Shown: positions 45,771 to 55,251 of the stretch, piece by piece
Layout of the letters: every line of letters starts with the position of its first letter
Numbering within the stretch: position 1 is the stretch's first letter
Origin: Lenzites betulinus
Taxonomy: Eukaryota > Basidiomycota > Agaricomycetes > Polyporales > Polyporaceae
Direction of reading: 5' to 3'
DNA: 64,000 bases
Assembly: GCA_022264855.1 (NCBI GenBank)
Contig: JABYQU010000013.1
Coordinates: forward strand, 434,001 to 498,000
The notes under the pieces: generated by a model
Seen by the model: only the letters and a program-made list of their open reading frames with translations
Databases searched by the model: none
Told to the model about the DNA's origin: nothing
Position numbers and translations under genes: made by a program

Positions 45771-47489
45771 ATGGCCGACCTAGAGAGCGAGCGTTGGGCG
45801 CGCCTTCTCAGGTGGCTCCGGGAGGAGCATGGCATGGACACGGATGCTCTGCGCGTCGAGGCGCGAGATATTCCAGGTGCGTTTACATATAGACAAATGC
45901 GCTGAACATGGAACTCACTGTGTGGCAGGTGCGGGCAGAGGTTTATGTGCTACACGAGAGATTCCGGTATGTGCGGGCATCTCGGACTCGTCGTCTCGCC
46001 TACTCAACTCTATGCCAGCCGTCATCGACGTTGTTCGAGATACCCAGAAAGGCGTTGATGAATACAACCACCGTTCTACCACTCTATCCTCACGTCAAAG
46101 AGGGGAGGTTGTCGGGCATCCAGCTCGTGTCCATGCACCTCTTGCTGCACAAATATTCCGGAGAGGAGGACTCTCTGGATAAGGTCTTCGGACCATACAT
46201 ATCGACACTTCCCCGAGACTTTTCTGGGCATCCGCTTGCCTGGTTGGTGAACCGAAAGTTGAAGCGAGAGGATGCCTCCGGTGACTACCTCCTTGATCAG
46301 CTCCCTCCTAGCACGTGGGAAGCAACCGTGAAGTTGAGCAAACGTTTCTGGAAGGACTGGGATGCAGTCCTGAAGTTCATGGTGGGAGCGGTTGGTTGAG
46401 TCCATGAGAAAAGTCTATAACGCAGTGCAGAAGGAGGATCCAACCGTAATTGCCTCATCGTCGAGGCCTGCGCTAAAGGGAATCAAGTCACTCGACGGCG
46501 ATGAACTTGTCATGGACTTTCTCTGGGCTTGGCTGAGCGGTCTCTACTCTAACTGTGTGTATTTCTCGCGCAGATTCTCATTCATGTTTCGCAGTGAACA
46601 CTCGTTGCATATTCTACCGCGTCCAGCAAAGCCCGTCTCATCCGGACAACTTCACTCTCTGCCCCATCCTTGACTTTGCCAATCACGGCACGGGGCGTAC
46701 CCACATATTCCCCGTCCTCGACTCAGACATATGGGGTGTTCACAAACAATATCGGCGCGACAGCCGTGTGAGGAGCAACAACAGCGTTTTTACGTTCCTC
46801 GGATCTTCCGAATACGGCCTCTCCGAGGGAGAGGAATTGCTGCTGAAGTACGGGGCTCACCCGAATCGTGTCTTGTTCACAGAGTACGGGTTCGTGAACG
46901 CCCTCACGGACGGCGCCGTCTCGTCCGCTACATACTCCGCAGAGGTCGATGTGCAGGATCTGGTGGAAGAGCTGATTGACAAGTCAGGATCCTTGGCGCC
47001 GTTGATCAAGTCGACCCTGGAGGAGGCAGGATACTGGGGGTACGGCGCCGTTCCGAACATGTTTACGCCTCCGCGCTGACACCGCGTTGCAGTGAATGGA
47101 CCCTCCATAGCTCGGGCAACTCGGGACACCCGTCGTATCGGCTCATATCCGCGCTTCGTCTGATATGTGCGCTCGAACGCTATTCTGGAGAAGCAACGCT
47201 GCAGACCCGTCTGGCGATCGACCTGTGGCTGGACGTCACCAACGGCTCAAAAGAGACGATCTCGAGTCTCAACGAGGACGGGTGGAAGAAGAAGCTGCTC
47301 TGGCTGTGTGAGACGATCCGCTATCGGGCGCGAAAGGAGCGTCTGACAGCGTTGGACGTCGGCAATCTACCGCGAGGTGCACCTGAGTGGGCGTCGTGGA
47401 TGGCAGAGGGCGTACGGACACTGTGGAAGGAGGAGCTGGAGGTTGCTGAGGCGGTATTAGCCAGTATCCAAGCCGGCGTAGAATTCTGA
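45771..47489 (+). CDS. SET-domain protein methyltransferase (SETD/RuBisCO-LSMT type)
   Basis: Exons: 45771..45876, 45929..45966, 46019..46381, 46431..46539, 46595..47039, 47093..47489 (485 aa). The split SET domain begins DIPGAGRGLCATREIP, where GxGRG binds SAM. After a helical insertion comes WLSVNTRCIFYR, then LCPILDFANHGTG, the N-H motif of the active site, and GAHPNRVLFTEYGFV, the carboxyl SET tyrosine region. A helical substrate-binding (Rubis-subs-bind-like) domain forms the rest. Family members methylate lysines of ribosomal and other non-histone proteins. An apparent frameshift at 46.38-46.40 kb is resolved by a 49-nt intron (46382-46430). Confidence 0.88.
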
Positions 47490-47901
47490 CGATTGTATCT
47501 CGCTCTGATTGTGGCATTGAGCACACACAACGCGTACGATTGGCTGGAGCACGCCGATCGCTGGCCCGGAAGAGGGCAATGCGGCGGGCGCACGCGGACG
47601 GAGAGTTTATAGGGCGGACACCGCCACGGGAGGCCGGAAAGGCCGCTGACATAATCGAAGCGGTACAGATGGGTGGAAGGCGGTCGTCTCTCGGCTGCGG
47701 GCGTTTCAAGCTCTATACCGTGTCCCACTCGCCTCCCTCGCCTCGCCCGCTCTTTCCCTCCCTCCCCCACGCTCGAGCACAGGCCACCTTCCTCCGCTCG
47801 GCCTCTCGGTTCTCTCCAGGACGCAACGTCCTGCCGCCCTCCCCTCCCTTCCTTCACCTAGCTCTCGACTGTTCATCTCATTCCTTGGTCTTGATTTGAA
47901 G
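47490..47901. other. Promoter region with pyrimidine tract
   Basis: Upstream of the UPF0658 gene. About 47725-47870 is strongly CT-rich on the plus strand, a common feature of fungal core promoters. No coding feature. Confidence 0.5.
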
Positions 47902-49748
47902 ATGGCTCTCCCAGAAGCGCTGCATACGAAGGCCCAGCGGGCATTCATGGGCACCGGTATGTCGGGCTTACATCACACCATGTGCGCGCGAATGCTCATC
48001 TCGCACGCAAAGTGCTATTCCGTTAGTGTTACTCCTTCCGGCGAACTCACGCTGTGCCGTCATGCTCAACTCCCTGTGGCTGCACAGAGGCGATCGTGGT
48101 TATCGTCATGGTCGGAATAGTGTTCGGAAAGGTGCATGATCATGTGGATTTGGATCTAACACGGTACAAGGTGCGTTATGCAGACGTTTATTGCTGCCTG
48201 TTCTCAATCGAAGCCCTGCAGACCATTCCCTGTTATCTTGCCCTCTTCATCCTAGCAGAGTAAGTTGTTCACCCCACAACACCGTTACGTTCGCTGATTA
48301 GCGTAGGGTCTTCGAGCTATTCATGGCGTATGACGCGCTGCGGCTACGAAATGTTATTCAACTTGTTGGGATATTATGTGGGTTGGCTTCCATGCTTGCG
48401 CCGGCTTCTTGTCTAAACATCCTACTACTTCCCCCAGTATTCCATGCAGCCCTCATTGTCATGGCAGCCCTTCAGGTTCACGAAACGCACACAGCGTTGG
48501 TGAAGAATGAGAGCGCTAACTGGACTGTGGACTACATCGTACGTACGACCCCTATCGCCAATTAATATCTGACTTACGGCCTTCCATTACAGAATGGCGG
48601 CGGCCCGGGCACGCTATGGCAAGGCGTGCTTCCCTTCCTCATCGTATCACCAGTGGTCATTGGCGTGTCATGGCTTGTGTTGATCTTCTTCGTGAGGGAG
48701 CTTTATCATGAGTTTGGGTGAGTCCCCCTGGTACGTCTGTACCACACCATCTTCTCACGTCAATTAGCTGGGCCATCTTCCACATCGTCGGAGCCAACCC
48801 TGCGGCGAAGAGTAAGTCGTGATATATCAGCTCGACATCTTCGGCGGTCCTGACTCCTGATGCAACCGCCACTAGCGATGTACCAATTCTACCAGGTCAT
48901 GGTCTGCTTGCTGAAGTTTGACTTCTTCGCCTTCATCGGCGTCACAATGCAGGTGGGCTCCGTTCCGGGCACGTTCATCGAAGGTTGACTCATCAGTACG
49001 GCATAAGCTCCTCATTGTGGTCCTATCCAAAAATACGGCGGAGTTTGGTCTCACGGTTGCAGCTATTCCAATTGTCTTGGTCCTGCTAGTCGGTGCAGGG
49101 CTGGCCGTCCAGCGGGAAATCAAGTGGTACGCGGTCTATGCCTATGTGATGCGACAGACACAGTCTCATACTGTACAGGCTCATGTCGATATCCCTCGTC
49201 CTCATGTTGGCCGCCGAGTCGTACTGTGAGTTTTTGACGCGTCTGTCGCGAGCTCAGCTGATACTGACTTCTGACCGCAGTCAGTGAGTAACGCGCGCAT
49301 GTGCTGCGAACCGGGCGTTAATCTGTAACAGTCTTCAAGCTCGTGCGCTTCTACGAGCCCGCATCGAAGGAACAGTATGAGACCGTGCGCGCGACGCTCA
49401 CCACATTCAGTGCGTCCATCTGTCGCGTTGTGGTCCATGCCGCGGGGCCCGGTGATTAACGTCTCCGTAGCTCTCATCGCGTTCCTGCTGCTATTCTCGA
49501 CGTTCGCGATCGGATTGCGCTGCTTCGCCGACTTTGACAAGGGTCTGCTGAAGAGCAAGTTGCACGGTCAGTCCTATAGGCCTGTTGGCGCGCCATACAA
49601 GTCCAGCTTATTCGGTGATTGCCTTCCTTCAGACGTGACGTTCAAGCGTAGATACTCATCCTCTACCCCTGGCACCGCAGGCGCAAAGAAGGAGGACGGC
49701 GGCTACGGGTCGGGCGCACCCCTCGGGCCCCGGGTGTCCATAGAGTAG
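47902..49748 (+). CDS. UPF0658 Golgi apparatus membrane protein
   Basis: Exons: 47902..47956, 48088..48259, 48307..48538, 48593..48717, 48768..48811, 48876..48952, 49008..49126, 49179..49225, 49281..49283, 49332..49409, 49471..49566, 49633..49748 (387 aa). It is a polytopic protein of roughly seven membrane segments. Conserved pieces include VCLLKFDFFAFIGVTMQL, AAIPIVLVLLVGAGLAVQRE and LKSKLHDVTFKRRYS at the cytosolic tail. These match the fungal UPF0658 family, annotated as Golgi membrane proteins with no molecular function. Introns are very dense. Exon 9 as modelled is just 3 nt; skipping it also keeps frame. Confidence 0.88.
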
Positions 49749-50169
49749 ATGGCCTCGGCGCCCGCCACAACGGCAGTGGCGACAACGGTCGGCCGACGCG
49801 CTATCGCTGCGGCGCCGTTTTCCCTGCCAGTGCTTACCTGCTCTCGCGCTTGCTCCATGCCGGCATTGCCACGCCTCCTCACGACACTTTACTTCTGATA
49901 CCACCTCGATTGGGTTCGCGTTCGCCTGGGTGGAGGGTTGGAACTTGTTGACTTTTACCGATACGCGACGGACTCGCCCGGGGCCTCCGACTCCGGGCCC
50001 ACATGACTAGCGCATCTCTCCACTGCTGTCTGTTTGTCGTTTACCGCAACGTATTTATATTCTAATCTCTCCGGTGTACTATCCCTTCCCTCCGACGCGG
50101 ACGATCTAATTAGTAGCTGTTGCACACTACACGCCGTTCTCAGACTCGGACCGTCCCACACATGCGGGG
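49749..50169. other. Convergent 3' intergenic region
   Basis: It lies between the UPF0658 gene (+) and the secreted-protein gene (-). No feature recognised. Confidence 0.5.
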
Positions 50170-51081
50170 TTAGATGGACACCACTGCGAGCACCGGCAGG
50201 AGCGCGAGGAAGAGCCCAGCGCTGCTCCTGAGACTCAGAGCAGACGCGGAGTTGCTCCCGGTAGCAGTGGGAAGCGGCTGCGTCGCGATCGACGTCCCGT
50301 CCAGCCACGGCGTTTGCGGCGAGGGCGAGGACGGCTGTGGGAAGGCCTGGAGGGTGTTCGTGCCGTTCGTGCACGCGTCCGTGGGATGGTCGTTCATCAC
50401 CGTCACCCTGCATAATTGAACGGAGCGTGTCATCATCAGGACCCGCGAGCTGGAGCGTGCGGGGCAGGGCGTGGGTGCGACGGACGTACGGGATGGGCGT
50501 GATGGAGAAGAACGGCTCGTCGTTGATGTGGGAGCCCTCGTAGAACGTCAGCTGCAGGTAGGTACCACGGTCATTAATTGGCTCCGGAAAAAAATTGGTA
50601 GAATAGACGGTGGGGCGGGCGACTGACGTTGTACGAGCCGGCGGGGATGCAGGTCGAGACGTTGTAGTTCCAGTGTTTGACGGTGCTGCCCTGCTCCTGG
50701 GTGAGCAGGTCGGGGCCGGCGGAGACGGTCAGGTTGAGCTTCGTCTGGTAGGAGACGAGGTAGATCTCGAGGCTGTCGAAGCGCGTGGACTTGTCCGAGC
50801 CGGGGATGGACGCGCTCTGGTCGAGCTTTCCGTCTCCGGAGATCTGGTAAACATGCATAATTCAGTGCTTCTGTAATCTACCAGAGACATATGTTAGTAC
50901 TCACGTCGATGGCGACTTGGGTCACGGAGCCAGCGTGCATGGGGCTGTTCGGCGCGGGCGCATCGACGATTGCGAGGCCGCTCGTGAAGATCTGCCCGTT
51001 CACGAGTGTCTGCGCATACGCACAGCGGGAAAGAGAGGTCAGGAGCGCGGCGGCAGCGGAGAAAACGAGCGTGGGGTGCAT
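50170..51081 (-). CDS. Secreted GPI-anchored protein of unknown function
   Basis: Exons: 50170..50407, 50490..50551, 50628..50843, 50905..51081 (230 aa). A signal peptide (LVFSAAAALLTSLSRCAYAQ) precedes a compact beta-rich-looking domain with FDSLEIYLVSYQTKLNLTVS and KHWNYNVSTCIPAGSYNLTF, several N-glycosylation sequons, two cysteines that could pair (in VSTCIP and DACTNGT), and a Ser/Thr/Pro stalk. It ends with a hydrophobic GPI-type tail (GLFLALLPVLAVVSI). I recognise the layout as a recurrent basidiomycete surface protein but not a function. The intron 50408-50489 was placed at GTACGT because only that phase joins SITPIP to VTVMNDHP. Confidence 0.85.
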
Positions 51082-51385
51082 CTCGGCGACGGTGCGCGCG
51101 GAGGTGAGTGACGAGCAGATGAAAGATTGTAATTTGGGTTTACGAGATGCATGTTGCACATTAAAGGTGCCGGGAGCTCTTCGGGGAACCGTGGACGCGC
51201 GATGGCAACGCCGCAACAGCCCTTGTTCAGGAACGCACCCAACCCGCGAGGCGCCCATAGACGGCGGACCATCCTCGGGCGTCACACTGTATGGGCGTCT
51301 GTTGCCAAACGCGTCGACGCGTGATGCGTGACAGACGCGTCTCTCTCACCTACCGCCAGCATCCACCACCACCACCACTGCAGAC
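51082..51385. other. Divergent promoter region
   Basis: 304 bp between the secreted-protein gene (-) and the DNAJC9-like gene (+). A probable shared promoter, with no further feature seen. Confidence 0.5.
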
Positions 51386-52534
51386 ATGGACGACCGCGAG
51401 GACCCCATTGCCCAGTTTTTCCCCGACCCTGAGTCCGTAGACCTCTACGATGTCCTCACTGTCAAGCACGACGCGTCCCCAGACGACATCAAGAAGGCGT
51501 ACCGCAGACTCGCGCTCAGGTTCCACCCGGACAAGCTGACCACCGCGAGCGAGGGCGCGAAGGCGGACGCGTCGACGAAGTTCCAGCAGGTCGGGTTTGC
51601 GTACGCGGTGCTCTCGGACGAGGCGCGCCGGAAGCGCTATGACCAGACGGGCAAGACGGACGAGGGCGCGGACTTTGGTCCGGGGGAGGACGGGTGGGAG
51701 GCATACTTTGAGGAGCTGTACGATCGCGTCACGCGAGATAAGCTGGATGAGATGAAGAAGGAGTATCAGGGTGAGTGCAACAGGCATGTGCCGGGAGGAA
51801 TTGAGCTCACTTCGAGGATCACAGGCTCCGCGGAGGAAGTGGCGGACCTCAAGAAGGCGTATACGGAGGCGGACGGCGACATCGAGGTTATCATGACTCA
51901 TATACCCCATTCTACCCACGACGACGAAGGTCGCTTCATCATCGCCATCACGGACCTCATCAAGAAGGGCGACCTTACCTCGCTGCCCAAGTGGGAGTCG
52001 AGCACGAAGGATGAGAAGGCCAAGCTCGTTCGGAAGAAGCAGGCGCACAAGGAAGCGGCGGAGGCTGAGGCGCTTGCCAAGGAGCTTGGGGTGTGGGACG
52101 AGTTCTTCGGGAGCGGGAAGCCTGGCGCGCGGAAGACGAAGGGGAAGGGGAAGGGGAAGGCTAAACAGCAGGCGGGAGACGAGGACGAGGAGGACACCTC
52201 GGCGTTGCAGGCGCTCATCCTGAAGAAGCAAAAGAACATGGATAGCTTCTTCGACGGTCTTGCTGCCAAATATGCGGACGCGGAGCCTGCGCCAAAGGGC
52301 GCAAAGAAAGGCAGGAAGCGTGGAAAGGCGGCAGACGAAGAGGATGAAGAGGTATCGGCGTCGCCGAAGAAGAAAGCGAAGAAGGACATACCGCCACCAC
52401 CTGAAATCGACGAGGCTGAGTTCGAACGCATACAACGGGGCCTAATGGACTCGAAAGCGAAGCGTGCCTCAGAGGGAGGCGCAAAGCCGTCGACGGCCAA
52501 GACGCGAACGGCCAGGGGACGGAAGGCGAAGTAA
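51386..52534 (+). CDS. DNAJC9: DNAJC9-type J-domain protein
   Basis: Exons: 51386..51770 and 51825..52534 (364 aa). The J domain (residues 19-90) has DLYDVLTVKHDASPDDIKKA and the HPD tripeptide at 47-49. A helical region continues through GSAEEVADLKKAYTEADGDI and ends with a basic, probably nuclear tail with GKGKGKGK and PKKKAKK. DNAJC9 relatives act as HSP70 co-chaperones for histones H3-H4 in the nucleus. The 54-nt intron is a multiple of three and contains no stop, so retention would insert 18 residues without breaking the frame. Splicing is preferred because it restores YQGSAEEVADL. Confidence 0.92.
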   Translation: MDDREDPIAQFFPDPESVDLYDVLTVKHDASPDDIKKAYRRLALRFHPDKLTTASEGAKADASTKFQQVGFAYAVLSDEARRKRYDQTGKTDEGADFGPGEDGWEAYFEELYDRVTRDKLDEMKKEYQGECNRHVPGGIELTSRITGSAEEVADLKKAYTEADGDIEVIMTHIPHSTHDDEGRFIIAITDLIKKGDLTSLPKWESSTKDEKAKLVRKKQAHKEAAEAEALAKELGVWDEFFGSGKPGARKTKGKGKGKAKQQAGDEDEEDTSALQALILKKQKNMDSFFDGLAAKYADAEPAPKGAKKGRKRGKAADEEDEEVSASPKKKAKKDIPPPPEIDEAEFERIQRGLMDSKAKRASEGGAKPSTAKTRTARGRKAK

Positions 52535-52958
52535 TCTGCATACAGTGGCTACTGGACATTGTAGGATAGTGTGAGTTTGTATGTTCTTATCATTGGTATC
52601 TCATTCTTTTGTTAGAGACATGCCGGCTTTCACGGCGCGAACTCTCCTTGATTGTATACCACTATCAGTGGCAAAGGGACAGTGAGCGAATGTTATAGTG
52701 TCATTTCGTCCGCCATAGTTCTGAGTATTCACACTGACTTCAACAATAACAATATGGTCTCTTCCACGAGTTTATTCTTTATTCTTGGAAGCCAAGTACC
52801 AACGTCAAAAACGCAACCTTGGAGGGTCGTTTGGTGAGTGGTGGTTTGTGGCGATACCACTTGCGTGAGGACGTAGGGGAGTCAAAGTTACCTTGTGCTG
52901 TCGTCGCTGGATATAAATACGGGCCATTGCTTATGGTCGTCGCCGCACGGAACCAGCC
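52535..52958. other. Intergenic region with F-box gene promoter
   Basis: AT-rich compared with flanks; holds the TATA box at 52912-52919. No coding frame recognised. Confidence 0.5.
52912..52919 (+). promoter_or_regulatory. TATA box of F-box gene A
   Basis: TATAAATA lies 40 nt before the ATG at 52959, implying a very short leader. Confidence 0.6.
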
Positions 52959-54848
52959 ATGGATCCATTAGAGGAGTTTCCTCTCGAAATCACGTTCGAG
53001 GTACGTTCAGTGTTTTCCGTACACCCCTTTTTAATGGTTGCCTGCTCACTGACGAACACCATCAAGATCTTGAAACATGTGGATCTACTAACCATGTTGA
53101 ACCTTTCGAGGGTGAACCGCGCGTGGCGCAACATGCTCATGCAACCGAGCGTGACGCCCAAGTGGGCTTTGGCACGGAGGAATGTCGAGGACCTTCCTGA
53201 ACGACCACCCGAGATAGGGGAGAGGGCATATGCCCACCTGATATACTCCCCACATTGTCACGTACGTTGACTTCTTTCGTGCTCCTTCGTCTGAACGAGA
53301 CCAATTGCTCACGCACTATGAACGGAATAGGAGTGTGGCAAATCGGGCGTGCGGGATATCCTTTTGACGTGGGGTACCCGGTATTGTCAAGAGTGCAGGT
53401 CTAAGAAGTACGCGCCCCCTTCTGCCCCCTTCGTAATTCTTGATTGACTGCGCACAGAACTAAGACCATAGACCAAGAGAAGCAGTTCCTCGACACTATA
53501 ACCAAAGTTACTGAGGTCCGCACGCCGTTTTCAATCGTAGCTGGGTCTCTCCACATCCTAGAAGTCGATCGGTTCCGGAAGGCGTGGGACGCACTCGAAG
53601 GTAATGCTGCTGGTCAGAAGATGCTAGCGGAAGACAGCGCCGCGGTCGTAGTAAGGAGGGAGAAGGTCAGTGACATTTCGAACCACAGTGTGATAATGCA
53701 TTGACTTGGCAGCAGCACGCAAAGGCGATGATTGAATATGTCAGAGAATTGAAGCGCGCTGAGGTTATAAGAATCCGGTTGGATGCGTACGTGATTCATC
53801 TTGAAGGAATCATTGTGTGATGGGTGGCTGACGGAGGGACAGACTGAAAGACAGAGTCCGCAACATGCAATGGATAGACGACCTACCTGACTGGACGGAC
53901 GAGTTCGCAAAACAGTCCTTTGCCACCAAGTGCGAGTCGCTCACTGATCGCGGTGCGTCTTTTCACTTCAACTAGCTGTCATAATGTTGTTGACGCGTGG
54001 ACGCAGGGTGGTTAGATGTACGTGATGAAGTCGTTGAGTTTTTCGAATGCAAGAGGAGGCAACAGCTTCTGCCGCATGCGAGCAAACGGTTTTGCGAAGA
54101 GATCTTCCCAGTCTGGAAGAGCAACTGGACGACGCACACCAGCGACGTGAACGACCTGCATGCCTTGGCGCGAATGCGCCCGGCAGATTTCCTCCTGATG
54201 GACTGTGTCAAGGATGCCGTGACAGGAACTGGCATCGAGTGGTGCGTTATCGAAAGTTACTACGAGATGCTGCAGGACGAACTGGGCGACCTTGTCAAGC
54301 GGTGGCATGCGGCGCGGAGGGCCGAGCTCAATGACATGCTCAAGAAGGCCATCCCGAGCCTATCGGCGAACCCGGACCCAGTCACTCTCGCAATCTGTAC
54401 CTTCGACTGTGCCAATCCTCGTTGCACGAAGAAGCTCATGCACTACCCGGACGTCCTTGACCACCGGTGCTCCTGGAACATGCGTAAATCGCATCGCAAA
54501 GAAGACGAGACCTACAAGTTCGCGATTCAGCAAGAAATGGCGCGCGCGGACGGTATGTGCCGCGCTTGGGACAAGGATCATGTCCGTGTCAGCCAAATCG
54601 CACGCACGTCCGGCACGCGCACAATCGTAGTGGTATATGGATGCGATCCCGACGATGCGACTCCGCGGGACCTCGATGAAGCGGGCGCCCGCCTTCCTTG
54701 TGCGGGCTGCGTACCCAAACCGAACGCACGCCGTTTCGATTGGAGGAAGGCCGTACGCTCCGTTTCTTCCTTCGACGTCTTTGTGCGTAATAACTGACAT
54801 GATTCCGACTATCCATAGCTGGATCATTGGGCTGCCTGGCATGTGTAA
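52959..54848 (+). CDS. F-box/zinc-binding protein, paralogue A (short form)
   Basis: Exons: 52959..53000, 53067..53261, 53331..53407, 53458..53665, 53713..53786, 53843..53952, 54007..54752, 54819..54848 (493 aa). The F-box spans residues 5-46 (EFPLEITFEILKHVDLLTML, NLSRVNRAW). A Cys/His module follows: HCHECGKSGV and RYCQECRSKK. A long charged helical region (AMIEYVRELKRAEVIRIR) and a distal Cys segment (CANPRCTKKL, CAGC) complete it. F-box proteins usually link substrates to SCF ubiquitin ligases; here that is inferred. It ends nine residues into the exon that in paralogue B continues for 227 nt to a C2H2 finger, so A lacks the carboxyl zinc finger. Confidence 0.83.
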
Positions 54849-55251
54849 AGGTGCTACCGGGAACGGCTGTCGCACAGCGGCTCGACCACCCCAGAGAACC
54901 TGTGTGTTCGTAGGCGAGGGCTATCTGTCACACCGGGAAGACAATTATATGGTGATAATGCATCCGCGTAGCCTTGGTAGCCCTTTGGTGTGTGAGGGGG
55001 GCTATGCCTTGGCCCGTAAAGCTCTTGATGAGCTTATTCTGACTTCTGAGAGTCGCGATCACGTGACTGTCACACGACGCGTTTAACGCGTGACTGCCGC
55101 ATGCGTGGGAATCCCTCCTTGTTACGCCAGATATTAGGGGCGGTGGCGGTCCTCAGCGATTTATACCCTCTTAGACCTGTCTTCAGCGGTTCACCAACTT
55201 ATCCGAGTATTCGTTGACGATCAATTTACTCTGCAGCAGAACTTGACGCAA
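54849..55251. other. Spacer between the tandem F-box genes
   Basis: No clear remnant of the missing C2H2 exons of paralogue A. A weak TATA-like TTTATA at 55160-55165 precedes paralogue B. Confidence 0.45.

Noticed and set aside
46381..46400. Apparent frameshift in the SET-domain gene
   Set aside because: A 49-nt intron 46382-46430 with GTGGGA donor, TATAAC branch-like site and TGCAG acceptor joins the two frames in phase and fits the family sequence.
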